NCBI GenBank assembly: GCA_020344315.1 | Contig: CP070820.1 | Coordinates: 953,977-993,125, forward strand | DNA: 39,149 nt | Source of the DNA: Candidatus Bathyarchaeum sp. | Lineage (GTDB): Archaea > Thermoproteota > Bathyarchaeia > Bathyarchaeales > Bathyarchaeaceae | Direction: 5' to 3' | In this document: positions 8,624 to 16,571 of the stretch, piece by piece | Layout of the letters: each line of letters starts with the position of its first letter | Position numbering within the stretch: the stretch's first letter is position 1 | Notes under the pieces: model-generated | Databases searched by the model: none | What the model was told of the DNA's origin: nothing | Seen by the model: only the letters and a program-made list of their open reading frames with translations | Made by a program: the position numbers and the translations under genes

Positions 8624-8699
8624 AAAAAGCCTACACTAAAAGGTTGAAAGTCTCTAAATAGGTGGGTGACCTTATGTTAGGATTCATTGAGGTGGTTTG

Positions 8700-8981
8700 T
8701 TGAAGCTTCTGCTTGACGAGATGTATGCTGGCTTAAAGGAGTATTTTGAGATTCTAGGATGGGATGTTATTACCGTTCAAGAGGTAGGGTTACGAGGAGC
8801 AAAAGACAGAGCCGTTGTAGAATACGCAGTAAACAACAACCTGCTGCTTGTAACTGAAGACCAAAAACCTGCAGAACTGGCGCATCTCAAGGGAGCCAAA
8901 TACGTACTTATCTCTAATGCAATGATTGCCAAGATAGCAGACGAAAAAATCAGGGAAAAATACCCCAACCTCAAACAATAG
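8700..8981 (+). CDS. DUF5615 PIN-like protein
   Basis: About 93 residues resembling the small PIN-like DUF5615 family: LLLDEMYAGLKEYFEILGWDV at the start, KDRAVVEYAVNNNLLLVTED in the middle. The acidic LDE and the VTED Asp are the residues expected at a nuclease-like centre. DUF5615 proteins are often toxin-antitoxin components, but no antitoxin-sized partner is adjacent. The start is TTG at 8700, five nt after GAGGTGG; the TTG at 8697 is too close to it. Confidence 0.72.
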   Translation: MKLLLDEMYAGLKEYFEILGWDVITVQEVGLRGAKDRAVVEYAVNNNLLLVTEDQKPAELAHLKGAKYVLISNAMIAKIADEKIREKYPNLKQ

Positions 8982-9030
8982 TAGCATTAGCACATGAAAT
9001 TTGCTCATGTAACTGAAGGGGCAGACAAAC

Positions 9031-9642
9031 ATGAACACGAAAAAAGCTTCCACAAACTATCTGAGAGGCAAAGTAGCCTACATGGTAACAAGCAACGTTC
9101 ACAAGTTTCAGGAAGCCCGCCGCGTCCTCTCCAAATACAAGATTGCGACCGCCATGCTCAGAGTAGGAGCCATCGAAATTCAAGATGACAACCCCGAAAA
9201 CATCGCAAAGGCAAGCGCCATAGATGCAGTGAAAAACTCTGGGCTCCCCATTTTCGTAGAGGACGCTGGTATATTCATTGAAGCTCTAAACGGTTTTCCC
9301 GGACCCTACTCCAGCTACGTTTACCAAACCGTGGGAACCGAAGGCATACTCAAATTAATGAAGAACATAAAGAACCGAGACGCCTACTTCCAAGCCGTAA
9401 TCGCCTTCAGCAGCCCAGAAGAACAGCCCACCTGCTTCCACGGCAAAGTCAAGGGAAAAATCTCCTTGAAAGAGCGGGGAACTTCAGGTTTCGGCTACGA
9501 CCCCATATTTGAGCCATCAAAGGGCGACGGCAGAACCTTTGCGGAGATGACTACAGAGGAAAAGAACCAGTATTCCCATCGAGCTGTGGCTCTACGAAAG
9601 TTCGCGGAATGGTATGCCTCTGGCGCCAAACGAAGATTTTAA
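9031..9642 (+). CDS. rdgB: XTP/dITP diphosphatase (Ham1/RdgB)
   Basis: 203 residues. Cytosolic house-cleaning enzyme that hydrolyses non-canonical purine triphosphates to monophosphates. The family signatures are complete: TSNVHKFQEA (20-29), FVEDAGIFIEALNGFPGPYSS around residues 75-95, GTSGFGYDPIF, and EMTTEEKNQYSHRAVALRKF. An N-terminal extension of about 14 residues precedes the usual start, so the real start could be the GTG-less region around Met18. Its last codons contain the promoter of rps15. Confidence 0.94.
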   Translation: MNTKKASTNYLRGKVAYMVTSNVHKFQEARRVLSKYKIATAMLRVGAIEIQDDNPENIAKASAIDAVKNSGLPIFVEDAGIFIEALNGFPGPYSSYVYQTVGTEGILKLMKNIKNRDAYFQAVIAFSSPEEQPTCFHGKVKGKISLKERGTSGFGYDPIFEPSKGDGRTFAEMTTEEKNQYSHRAVALRKFAEWYASGAKRRF

Positions 9643-9645
9643 ATA
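9637..9645 (+). promoter_or_regulatory. TATA-like box of rps15, inside the end of rdgB
   Basis: TTTTAAATA overlaps the last codons and stop of rdgB. A start about 25 nt on leaves a short leader that contains GGAGG at 9676-9680, ahead of the ATG at 9688. Confidence 0.55.
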
Positions 9646-9687
9646 CCCGCGCTCCTTCCGCCTTTAAGGAGTTTCGGAGGAGAAAAC

Positions 9688-10128
9688 ATGCCTAAGAAAG
9701 AAAAGGGAATGTCCCATCAAACAAGACCGGTTACCAAGAGACCGCCAGCATGGTGCAGATACACGTCTGAGGAAGTGGAAGCCCTAGTCATGAAACTGGC
9801 TAAAGAGGGGCATCCTCCCAGCAAGATAGGAACAATTCTTCGCGACCAGTATGGTATCCCCTTGGCGAAGCCTATCACAGGAAAATCCGTTACTCAAATT
9901 CTTAAAGAGAGGAACGTGGCTTCGTCTCTTCCAGAAGATCTAGAAAATCTTTTACGAAAGGCTACGCGCCTTCATGTTCACTTCGACAAAAACAAGGCGG
10001 ATTTACATAACAAAAGAGCTCTCCAGATTATAGAGGCTAAAATTTACAAGCTCTCCAGATACTACAAACGCAAAGGCGTGCTTCCTCCTGACTGGAAATA
10101 CGAACCAAAAGCAATTGCTCTCTTCTAG
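9688..10128 (+). CDS. rps15: 30S ribosomal protein uS15
   Basis: 146 residues, the long archaeal/eukaryal form of S15. The N-terminal extension (RPPAWCRYTSEEVEALVMKL, SKIGTILRDQYGIPLAK) precedes the helical rRNA-binding core ending in SRYYKRKGVLPPDWKYEP. GGAGGAG lies 8 nt before the ATG. First gene of a uS15-DHH nuclease-Pcc1 run, an order found in many archaea. Confidence 0.97.
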   Translation: MPKKEKGMSHQTRPVTKRPPAWCRYTSEEVEALVMKLAKEGHPPSKIGTILRDQYGIPLAKPITGKSVTQILKERNVASSLPEDLENLLRKATRLHVHFDKNKADLHNKRALQIIEAKIYKLSRYYKRKGVLPPDWKYEPKAIALF

Positions 10129-10143
10129 TTTCGGGGTTCACTT

Positions 10144-11598
10144 TTGACTGTGACGAATAAACAGATTGCCGACCTCATGAAAGAAGCGTCTGAGGCGGCT
10201 AACCTTATTCAGGAGCATGTCAAAAAAGGTGACGTTATTCACTTATCCTCTCACATAGACGCCGACGGTTTATCCGCAGCGGGAATTATGGGAAAATCAC
10301 TATTCAGGGCAGGCGGAAAGTTTCGTCTTCGCCTCGAAAGGTGGATGGACGAGAAAGTGGCTGACAGGATAGCCGCGGAGAACCCTCCTCTAACTATATT
10401 CACCGACATGGGAAGCGGCTACCTTGACCTCCTAGGAGAAAAACTCTCTAACCAAGACGTAATCATCCTCGATCACCACCAACCCGTCGCAGAAATTCCT
10501 CCCGGCTTCGCCCAAGTAAATCCTCACGTTCACGAAATAGATGGAACACGCGACATCAGCGGCGCAGGGGTAGCCTACTTCGCTGCCAAGGCACTGGACA
10601 AAGCCAACCTCGACCTAGCATGTCTCGCTGTTGTCGGAGCCTTAGGAGACCTGCAGGATAAAAATGAGGAGCGGAAGTTGGGAGGCGTCAACAAAACCAT
10701 AGTGAAAGACGCGGTTAAGTCTGGTTGTCTAAAAGTAGAAACTGATCTTCTTTTTTTCGGAAGGGAGACGCGTCCCATCCATCAAGCTCTTGCTCGCACC
10801 ACAAATCCCTTCATTCCAGGAATAAGCGGCGAAGAGGACAAGAGTCTTGCCTTCCTTGTAAATCTGGGGATAAAGCCTAAACGGAGAGAAAAGTGGCGGG
10901 CTTTAAGGGACCTTTCGGCGGAGGAGAAGAAAAAGCTTCTTTCAGCAATCGCGGATTATCTGGTGTCTAAGGGTTCCGCTGGAGATACTGCCTTGAATCT
11001 GGTTGGACAGGTTTACACGCTTTCTAATGAGGAGCCTTGGACTCCTCTCCGGAGCGCTCGAGAGTTCACTGTTATGCTTAATGCCACCGGACGCATGGAT
11101 AAGGCTGGTCTCGGCGCAGCTATCTGTATGGGTGACCGAAAGAAATGCTTGGAGGAGGCAATGGCGATAATGCAGGAATATCGGCGTACCATCACTAAAT
11201 ATCTCCGCTGGGTGACCGAGGAACCGGGACGGCTAGAAGAGCTGGAAAACATCTATGTTGTTCGAGGAGACGGCTTCATAGACGAGAAGGTCATCAGTCC
11301 AGTCTCAACCATCCTCTCAACGTCTCTTTCCCAACTGGGGAAACCTATCATCGCGTACTCCACCATCTCCGGGGGAGAGATGGTTAAAGTCTCAGCCAGA
11401 GGGCTAGAGCCTTTAATAAAGAAGGGCTTGAACCTCGGGGAGATTCTGCAAGTTGCGGCTGAGAAATATTCTGGCAGAGGGGGAGGACATGACGTTGCCG
11501 CTGGAGCCCAGATACCAATAAAAGATGTGGAACCGTTCCTCAAGTTGGTGAACAAGCTGGTCAAGAAGCAATTGGAGGGAACGCAGCTTGGAGGCTGA
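10144..11598 (+). CDS. Archaeal RecJ-like DHH/DHHA1 exonuclease
   Basis: 484 residues, single-strand nuclease of the archaeal RecJ/GAN type that associates with replication or RNA processing complexes. The DHH domain shows SHIDADG (36-42), TDMGSG (87-92) and DHHQ (110-113); the C-terminal DHHA1 domain ends in GRGGGHD (444-450) followed by AAGAQIP. The start is TTG at 10144 with GGGGTT upstream. It lies 15 nt after rps15, and its last 11 nt overlap pcc1, so the three genes form one operon. Whether it is the GINS-associated nuclease or the other RecJ paralogue cannot be told from this sequence. Confidence 0.9.
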   Translation: MTVTNKQIADLMKEASEAANLIQEHVKKGDVIHLSSHIDADGLSAAGIMGKSLFRAGGKFRLRLERWMDEKVADRIAAENPPLTIFTDMGSGYLDLLGEKLSNQDVIILDHHQPVAEIPPGFAQVNPHVHEIDGTRDISGAGVAYFAAKALDKANLDLACLAVVGALGDLQDKNEERKLGGVNKTIVKDAVKSGCLKVETDLLFFGRETRPIHQALARTTNPFIPGISGEEDKSLAFLVNLGIKPKRREKWRALRDLSAEEKKKLLSAIADYLVSKGSAGDTALNLVGQVYTLSNEEPWTPLRSAREFTVMLNATGRMDKAGLGAAICMGDRKKCLEEAMAIMQEYRRTITKYLRWVTEEPGRLEELENIYVVRGDGFIDEKVISPVSTILSTSLSQLGKPIIAYSTISGGEMVKVSARGLEPLIKKGLNLGEILQVAAEKYSGRGGGHDVAAGAQIPIKDVEPFLKLVNKLVKKQLEGTQLGG

Positions 11599-11860
11599 GA
11601 TTCGCCTCTCCTATGGAAACGAGAGGGAGGCAGAAGCAGTGGCAAAGGCTGTTTCTCCAGACAACGTAGAGGTTCAGCTGGGCTTAACCGTCAAAACTGT
11701 AAGAGAAAAAACTGAGGTTCTAACAAGGGTGGAGTGTCAAACAAGACTGCAGACCTTCATAGCTACTCTCGACGACCTTTTGTCCTGCGTCTCAGTGGCA
11801 GAAAAGACTTTCACTGTTGCAGAGAAATTCAAAGCGCCCAAAAACACTCTGGAGCCTTAA
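11588..11860 (+). CDS. pcc1: KEOPS subunit Pcc1
   Basis: 90 residues, the dimerisation subunit of KEOPS. The pattern AEIRLSYGNEREAEAVAKAVSPDN, then a basic beta strand and LRTFIATLDDLLSCVSVAEK-like helix (LQTFIATLDD at 55-64), is characteristic. It starts with TTG inside the end of the DHH nuclease gene, 7 nt after GGAGGG, so translation is coupled. Kae1 and Bud32 are encoded 3 kb upstream, so three KEOPS subunits lie in this window; Cgi121 is not seen. Confidence 0.88.
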   Translation: MEAEIRLSYGNEREAEAVAKAVSPDNVEVQLGLTVKTVREKTEVLTRVECQTRLQTFIATLDDLLSCVSVAEKTFTVAEKFKAPKNTLEP

Positions 11861-11942
11861 TGTTTCGTTTTAAGCATGGGTGTGAAAGGTAAAGGTTAAA
11901 GGGTATGTTGGGTATATGCCGGATGTTAATGGGTGAAACTGT

Positions 11943-12326
11943 ATGAGCAACGGTGAAGTCAAAAAGGAAGATCCAATAAAGATTCACAAAGAAGGAACTG
12001 CCTTGGCTGATGTCGGGAAGTTTGAGGAGGCAGCAGAGAAGTATTTTCGGGCGTCTGAGCTGTATGAGAAGGGCAAGAACTTTTTTGATTCTTCTTATGC
12101 TTTGTTTAAGGCTGCAGAATGCAATTATCAGCTGAAGGATTATGATAAAGCGAAGGAACGCTTTCTTAAGGCAGCAGATTTGGCATTTAAGATGGGTTAT
12201 GACCGTTTCGGAGTCAGCGCCCTAGAGTATGCCCTTGACTGCTACAAAGCCATGGACCAAGAAGATCAAACAGAGGAACTTAAACAGAAGATAAAAGACG
12301 TGAAAACCAAGCTCCAAAATTTCTAA
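11943..12326 (+). CDS. Small TPR/SNAP-like helical protein
   Basis: 127 residues of alpha-helical repeats: AxxGKFEEAAEKYFRASELYEKG, FFDSSYALFKAAECNYQLKDYDKAKERFLKAADLA, and ALEYALDCYKAMD. This is about three TPR units and resembles SNAP-type domains. It is an adaptor rather than an enzyme; partner unknown. It stands alone on the plus strand with an ATG start and GGGTGA upstream. Confidence 0.7.
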   Translation: MSNGEVKKEDPIKIHKEGTALADVGKFEEAAEKYFRASELYEKGKNFFDSSYALFKAAECNYQLKDYDKAKERFLKAADLAFKMGYDRFGVSALEYALDCYKAMDQEDQTEELKQKIKDVKTKLQNF

Positions 12327-12530
12327 ATTCACCATCTATTGGTAAACTATTCTGCACTTATTTTTTTGGAAAAAGCTGTTTTCAACATACTGCTGTTATT
12401 AGGAGCCAAATAGAATTCGGGTTCTTTTCAGCGGTCGATGGAGTTGAAGAATAATCTAGTTCGGATGTTTAACACTCCACATGACTAAGCAAAAAGTTCA
12501 GAAGAGTTGATAGTGCCCGCGTTAGAAATG

Positions 12531-12540
12531 TTTAATAAAT
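12531..12540 (+). promoter_or_regulatory. TATA-like box of rps19
   Basis: TTTAATAAAT about 35 nt before the ATG at 12573. It lies inside the longer open frame that begins at TTG 12507, which argues that translation really begins at 12573. Confidence 0.5.
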
Positions 12541-12572
12541 CCAAGTCGCAAAAGGAGATAAGTGAACAGAAA

Positions 12573-12980
12573 ATGCCCAAAAAAGAATTCACATATCGCG
12601 GCCATACAAAGGACGAACTGCAGGGTATGTCCATGGACGAGTTCATCAAGTTGCTCCCGTCACGGCAACGTCGAAGCCTACAGCGGGGACTCGCTCGTGA
12701 ACAGAGGATACTCCTAGAAAACATCCGAAGCGCCAAGAAAGGTCTGAAGGAAGGAGAAAAAGCTGTCACCAAGACTCATTCTCGCGACATGATCATCCTC
12801 CCAGAGATGGTAGGTGTCACAATTCTAGTTCACAGCGGAAAGGAGTTCACGCCCGTGGAAATAACGCCAGAAATGATTGGATATTATCTAGGCGAGTTCG
12901 CCATCACCAGCAAACCAGTGAGACATGGATCTCCCGGTATCGGCGCATCAAGATCATCAATGTATGTCCCACTGAAATAG
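12573..12980 (+). CDS. rps19: 30S ribosomal protein uS19
   Basis: 135 residues from the ATG at 12573; N terminus [16 protein letters not shown] fits the archaeal family. [46 protein letters not shown] and [12 protein letters not shown] are all typical of S19. The open frame upstream to 12507 contains the TATA-like box and has no family match. The gene stands outside the usual S10/spc ribosomal cluster. Confidence 0.96.
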   Translation: MPKKEFTYRGHTKDELQGMSMDEFIKLLPSRQRRSLQRGLAREQRILLENIRSAKKGLKEGEKAVTKTHSRDMIILPEMVGVTILVHSGKEFTPVEITPEMIGYYLGEFAITSKPVRHGSPGIGASRSSMYVPLK

Positions 12981-13076
12981 GCAATCAAACGGGCAAAAGC
13001 ATCCATTCTAAATATATTCTGCTTAAAGCAAGCCCCATAATATCTGGGGTTAGCGGCAAATTGTAGGTCTGGGGGC

Positions 13077-13496
13077 CTAAGCTCTGTAAGTTGGTTCAGA
13101 ACGTTTCTTTTTTGTAACCGGAGAAATTTTTGGAAGAGGAATGGGCGGAGGAATGTTTAGGGTCCGACATATAATCACTGATTCTAAGAAAACTACATTG
13201 GATATTGATTGGATAATAATGGGCGGAGGAGGTTTCTTTTCCTTATGCCCTTTCAGAATTTGCTCAAGCTCATCTTTTGACCCTGTTACGTGACTCTTCC
13301 CCTTCAGGCTGATTTGAGCCACTGCTGGATTGTAGTTTATGGTGAAAACAAAGGGAACCTCCAGCATGTCTTCCCCTTTCTTGTTGATTCCAACCACATT
13401 GAGATTAGTGGCTATCTGAATAGGCGGGATAGTCTTCCCGATATCCCAAAAACTCTCAGCGGAAATGTTCTTCACAAAAACTCTTACCTTTATCAT
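13077..13496 (-). CDS. Uncharacterised protein, possibly SecB-like fold
   Basis: About 139 residues from ATG 13494-13496. Not firmly recognised. The order of elements recalls SecB-type chaperones: an N-terminal strand VRVFVKNISAESF (compare the IYTKDISFE strand of SecB), a long beta region (LEVPFVFTINYNP, QISLKGKSHVTG), a helix, then PPPIIIQSI and IICRTLNIPPPIPLPKI, like the C-terminal helix and Pro-rich end of SecB. The extra basic tail (KKKR) is not SecB-like. An A/T box about 35 nt upstream (AATAAAAT) supports this start over ATG 13523. Function unproven. Confidence 0.55.
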   Translation of the reverse strand: MIKVRVFVKNISAESFWDIGKTIPPIQIATNLNVVGINKKGEDMLEVPFVFTINYNPAVAQISLKGKSHVTGSKDELEQILKGHKEKKPPPPIIIQSISNVVFLESVIICRTLNIPPPIPLPKISPVTKKKRSEPTYRA

Positions 13497-13551
13497 TTTG
13501 GACCATTCATCCAATCTATGCATTCGAAATTTTATTGCTAAAACTGGCTAT

Positions 13552-13749
13552 TTAGGCTTGTTTGTATCGCGTTAAACCGCAATGTCCACAAGTGTAACGA
13601 TCACCGTGGTCAGCCATGAAGTAGCCGGATCCGCAACGTTCACAACTAGGAAGCAGTCTCTTGAGTCCCTTTTCATCAATTTGATAGTAAGAGGAGACTC
13701 TTCGCCTCTTCTTTTTGGTCGGTTTTTCTCCAGTTTCCTTTTCAGCCAC
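13552..13749 (-). CDS. rps27ae: 30S ribosomal protein eS31 (S27Ae)
   Basis: 65 residues. Basic N-terminal region (PTKKKRRRVSSYYQ) and a four-Cys zinc ribbon: CERC, then CGHC after 14 residues. The start is GTG, directly adjoining the TAG stop of eS24; the GAGGA in the end of eS24 serves as ribosome site. Co-transcribed with eS24 and dpcK. Confidence 0.95.
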   Translation of the reverse strand: MAEKETGEKPTKKKRRRVSSYYQIDEKGLKRLLPSCERCGSGYFMADHGDRYTCGHCGLTRYKQA

Positions 13750-14100
13750 CTAAGATTCCTCCTTTTTCTCTGTTGGTTCTTCTGGGGTTTGTGACTCCTC
13801 AGCTTTCTCCGGCTTTTCTGGGGGCGCGTTTCTGGCAATTATGTGCTGAGGTTCTATGAGTTTAGCTTGTTCGATGGATTCGTAAGCGTTAGCTTCGCCT
13901 ACGGCAACCATTGTGCCCGTCTTTGTTTTCATGCGTTTAATGTAAACCAATTCGAGGTCTGTTTTCAGCATGGTTGCAAGCTGTTTTCTAACTTCGACGC
14001 GGGTTGGAGTACCCCCATTTTTTTCATGCTCGATTCTAAATGTTACTTCCTTTCTTTTCAGTAGAGGATTCTGCTCTTTCAAGACGATCTTAACTTTCAT
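13750..14100 (-). CDS. rps24e: 30S ribosomal protein eS24
   Basis: 116 residues. MKVKIVLKEQNPLLKRKEVTF, VRKQLATMLK, VYIKRMKTKTGT and VGEANAYES are the family pattern. The last 20 residues are a Glu/Pro/Lys-rich tail, common in archaeal versions. It lies 44 nt after dpcK and immediately before eS31. Confidence 0.95.
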   Translation of the reverse strand: MKVKIVLKEQNPLLKRKEVTFRIEHEKNGGTPTRVEVRKQLATMLKTDLELVYIKRMKTKTGTMVAVGEANAYESIEQAKLIEPQHIIARNAPPEKPEKAEESQTPEEPTEKKEES

Positions 14101-14144
14101 TGATACACTTCCGCAGGTTGTTGATTTGACACATCCGCCGTACT

Positions 14145-14678
14145 TTAGCTTTTCGAAGATTCTTCCATGGCATCTACGATACGCTGCATATTTTCTTTCG
14201 TTTCTTCTGTAACCTTAACCACAACAATTCCCACGTGAGGTTGACCATAAACCACAAGTGAATCTTCGGGTGCAGACAACACCGTTACGACGGTAAGTAA
14301 ATCTTCCTCACCAGCAATCATCACCTTTGTTCGTCCCTTTTGCTCCATAGCCCTTCTTATGGCAGTCCAAGACTCATCGGTTATGGTTCCCGGAGGATTA
14401 TTTGCGTATAATGTTTGGTCGGTGTCTACCTTTATTGGTTGAATAGGTTTTCTCATAACTTTGTTGTCGACTATTAAAATATCCAGAGAGATACCCTGTT
14501 CAGCCATGTTGCGGGACACTACGTCGCCCACAGAAATAATCTTTAGGGGTTTCTCCTTCTTGATTAACTCTTTCAGCCTCATCATGGTTTTTTCGAAGGG
14601 GCCCTCAATCAACAGTCCCTGAGGCTTCTTCAATTCCTTACGCAATAAAGTAGTTAGAAGACGAATTCTAGTTCTCAT
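14145..14678 (-). CDS. GTP-dependent dephospho-CoA kinase (DUF359)
   Basis: 177 residues. Last step of archaeal CoA synthesis: phosphorylates dephospho-CoA with GTP. Family signatures are IISVGDVVSRN, ILIVDNKVMR, NPPGTITDE, GEEDLLTVV and VVYGQPHVGIVVVKV. In many archaea it directly follows spt4 and precedes eS24. Here spt4 is 6.6 kb away, with the integrated element between them. Codons 2-7 lie within the left copy of the 16-bp att-like repeat; the ATG is on the island side of the repeat. It therefore seems to be transcribed from the island edge (box at 14755-14767). Confidence 0.92.
   Translation of the reverse strand: MRTRIRLLTTLLRKELKKPQGLLIEGPFEKTMMRLKELIKKEKPLKIISVGDVVSRNMAEQGISLDILIVDNKVMRKPIQPIKVDTDQTLYANNPPGTITDESWTAIRRAMEQKGRTKVMIAGEEDLLTVVTVLSAPEDSLVVYGQPHVGIVVVKVTEETKENMQRIVDAMEESSKS
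14658..14673 (+). repeat. Left att-like direct repeat, inside the start of dpcK
   Basis: AAGACGAATTCTAGTT. It matches 15 of 16 bases of the repeat at 21287-21302 (A/G difference at base 12). The site corresponds to codons 2-7 of dpcK read on the minus strand. Confidence 0.7.
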
Positions 14679-14754
14679 AACAGCACCACATTAACCAGTA
14701 AGATCTATACATCTATCTTTCTTCGACAACCTCAGCATACCACATACCGCAATA

Positions 14755-14767
14755 GAATATAAAAATT
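14755..14767 (-). promoter_or_regulatory. TATA-like box now serving dpcK
   Basis: Read on the minus strand this is AATTTTTATATTC, about 80 nt before the dpcK ATG. It lies inside the island, so the host gene seems to use an island-supplied promoter. Confidence 0.4.
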
Positions 14768-14848
14768 AACCGAAAAAAGATGGCGAAGAGAAGAGGTAAT
14801 TAGAACGCGGAATAGAGTAAAAAAAATCAAAGTAATCAATATTTCTTG

Positions 14849-14869
14849 TTGCCAATTTACAAATGGCAA
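14849..14869. repeat. Short inverted repeat in the island's left intergenic region
   Basis: TTGCCA (14849-14854) and TGGCAA (14864-14869), extended inward by A/T pairs. It lies between the divergent dpcK promoter and the cargo operon promoter, so it could be an operator. The 14679-14985 gap otherwise holds only A/T-rich promoter-like sequence. Confidence 0.4.
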
Positions 14870-14933
14870 GGAGTGTATTGAGTTAATCCAAGTTGCGTAA
14901 GTGTTGGTTTGTTATGTTGGCAGGTAGACAAGC

Positions 14934-14949
14934 TTTTTATATATTTTAT
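14934..14949 (+). promoter_or_regulatory. TATA-like region of the cargo operon
   Basis: TTTTTATATATTTTAT-type run about 40 nt before the TTG at 14986. The leader then contains GGAGTG at 14972-14977. Confidence 0.5.
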
Positions 14950-14985
14950 TTTTTATAGGTATTTAACTTCTGGAGTGTACTAAAC

Positions 14986-15609
14986 TTGGCCCTTGAAACC
15001 AAGATTGTTGAATTTGCAGCTCCTCATGTTGTCACTGGAGTCAAATATCTTTTTCACGTGGTAAAGAACTGGTGGAATGGTAGAAAAGGGAATAAAAAAA
15101 TTCAGAATGTTGAAACTAAAATCGAGAGCCTCAAGAAAGAATTGGAAGCTCTTGTACCTCAACTGGAGACGAAGGGTAGAGATGGAAAAATTGATGAGGA
15201 AGACGTAAAGAAAGCGAACAAGCAACTCACTGAGGTAAAGAATCTTGAAAACGTTATAAATGATGATGTTACTTCCGAGCAGGCTTTTTATGCTTGGTTG
15301 AGTGCTGGAGTGAATGATGAAACATTTAGAGCAGATATGGATGTTGTGGAAGTCGGGGAACTCTACCAAAGCAAGTTGGCGAAATTCATCGTTAAAGCTC
15401 TAACAGGAAAGCCATATAAACAAAGGATTGACAAGTATCAAGACCTTCTGAGTGATATCGTAGTGAACATTAAGAGTCTTAATGATTCTAGGGAGAGAAA
15501 AAGACGTACTCCCGGTTATACGGTGATAGCTGACGAGATTATTTCTCAAAAAGAACTATCTCTATGGTATTGCATTCACGATGCTGAAGAATTAATGAGG
15601 AAGGCTTGA
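14986..15609 (+). CDS. Cargo protein 1: helical protein with N-terminal hydrophobic patch
   Basis: 207 residues, not recognised. The first 30 residues are amphipathic to hydrophobic (FAAPHVVTGVKYLFHVVKNWW), which could touch a membrane. Residues 35-80 form a heptad-like coiled coil rich in K, E and L. The rest is helical with WLSAGVNDETFRADMDVVEVGELY in the middle and ELSLWYCIHDAEELMRKA at the end. TTG start with GGAG 10 nt upstream. First of three genes transcribed together; the next begins 1 nt after its stop. No catalytic motif seen. Confidence 0.72.
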   Translation: MALETKIVEFAAPHVVTGVKYLFHVVKNWWNGRKGNKKIQNVETKIESLKKELEALVPQLETKGRDGKIDEEDVKKANKQLTEVKNLENVINDDVTSEQAFYAWLSAGVNDETFRADMDVVEVGELYQSKLAKFIVKALTGKPYKQRIDKYQDLLSDIVVNIKSLNDSRERKRRTPGYTVIADEIISQKELSLWYCIHDAEELMRKA

Positions 15610-15610
15610 A

Positions 15611-16531
15611 ATGTCTGAGCCAATTGAAAAAGCTGCTTTGTATGAGTGGGTAATTCCTAGCTATTTCCCAACCTATCAGTTACTCTACACTGCCTTTAAG
15701 GCAAAGGTTGCCAAATACAAAGAAGCTATTGAAAAACCTGGTATAGATCAGTATGAATGTACTGTAAATTTTGGATATGGTACTTACTTGGCTTTCATAA
15801 ATGCAGTCCTAAAGAATGCTGAAGAATGGGGTTTTAAAGGTCGTGCAGATTTAGAGGTTCTCCGCGGGATAAAGGCTGATCTTGTTCCTGGTCTAGAAAC
15901 ATTTAAGATCAAGTCAAGAGAATCGACAAGAAAACCATATTTGAAAGATTTGGCACAAACAGTAAAGGAAACGCATGGATTCATCCAAACATGCTTTCAG
16001 CAAGTTCAAGTGAGCGGTAAAGACCTAATTCCCCCCCCAGTGGAAGTGCGCAGATGGGATGTCCAACAAAGGAATAGTGGCCAAACGATTGGAGCCGCTA
16101 GAGAGCCTCAAAAAAGCTTTAGAGGCCCCTCAATTGAAGAACCAGACCAGCGCAAATTAAGAAACTTGAAAAAAGACTGGGAGAGATGCATAACAACAGC
16201 CAACATTTTCTATAAAATTGTAAACAAACTGAAGAAGACTGCTGAAGAAAATCCGGAAAATAAGAAATTTGCTGAAAAAAGTCTAAGGCAGATCCATGCC
16301 GAAATTATAAAAGAATTTTGTCTCCAACTTCGAGCCCTTTTCAAAAATATGGAGCACACTGAACACTTACTGACTACACTGACTACTTTTAAGGAACTTG
16401 AAGAATATGTAGAAAAAACAAACACTATAAGAAATAAAATTACCACATGTGAGATTACGGTTCTGTACGATTGTTTGGACAATATATACGTGTTCTTAAA
16501 TGACATGGACCATCATTTTCAGAATTTATGA
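15611..16531 (+). CDS. Cargo protein 2: two helical domains with a Pro-rich linker
   Basis: 306 residues, not recognised. An N-terminal helical domain of about 135 residues opens with LYEWVIPSYFPTYQLLYTAF. A flexible, Pro- and Arg-rich linker (about 140-178, with IPPPVEVRRW) follows. The C-terminal part is a Lys/Glu-rich helical bundle (WERCITTANIFYKIVNKLKK, TTLTTFKELEEYVEK, VLYDCLDNIYVFLNDMDHHF). No enzyme signature. The ATG follows the previous stop by 1 nt, showing translational coupling and suggesting a complex with cargo protein 1. Confidence 0.72.
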   Translation: MSEPIEKAALYEWVIPSYFPTYQLLYTAFKAKVAKYKEAIEKPGIDQYECTVNFGYGTYLAFINAVLKNAEEWGFKGRADLEVLRGIKADLVPGLETFKIKSRESTRKPYLKDLAQTVKETHGFIQTCFQQVQVSGKDLIPPPVEVRRWDVQQRNSGQTIGAAREPQKSFRGPSIEEPDQRKLRNLKKDWERCITTANIFYKIVNKLKKTAEENPENKKFAEKSLRQIHAEIIKEFCLQLRALFKNMEHTEHLLTTLTTFKELEEYVEKTNTIRNKITTCEITVLYDCLDNIYVFLNDMDHHFQNL

Positions 16532-16571
16532 AAAAATCAGATTATAACATTACACTTGGTGTCGGAATAAA

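Noticed and set aside
8700-9030. DUF5615 protein as half of a toxin-antitoxin pair
   Set aside because: No antitoxin-sized gene is adjacent on either strand, so the pairing was not claimed.
12507-12572. N-terminal 22-residue extension of uS19
   Set aside because: It contains the TATA-like box and no family match; the ATG at 12573 gives the conserved N terminus.
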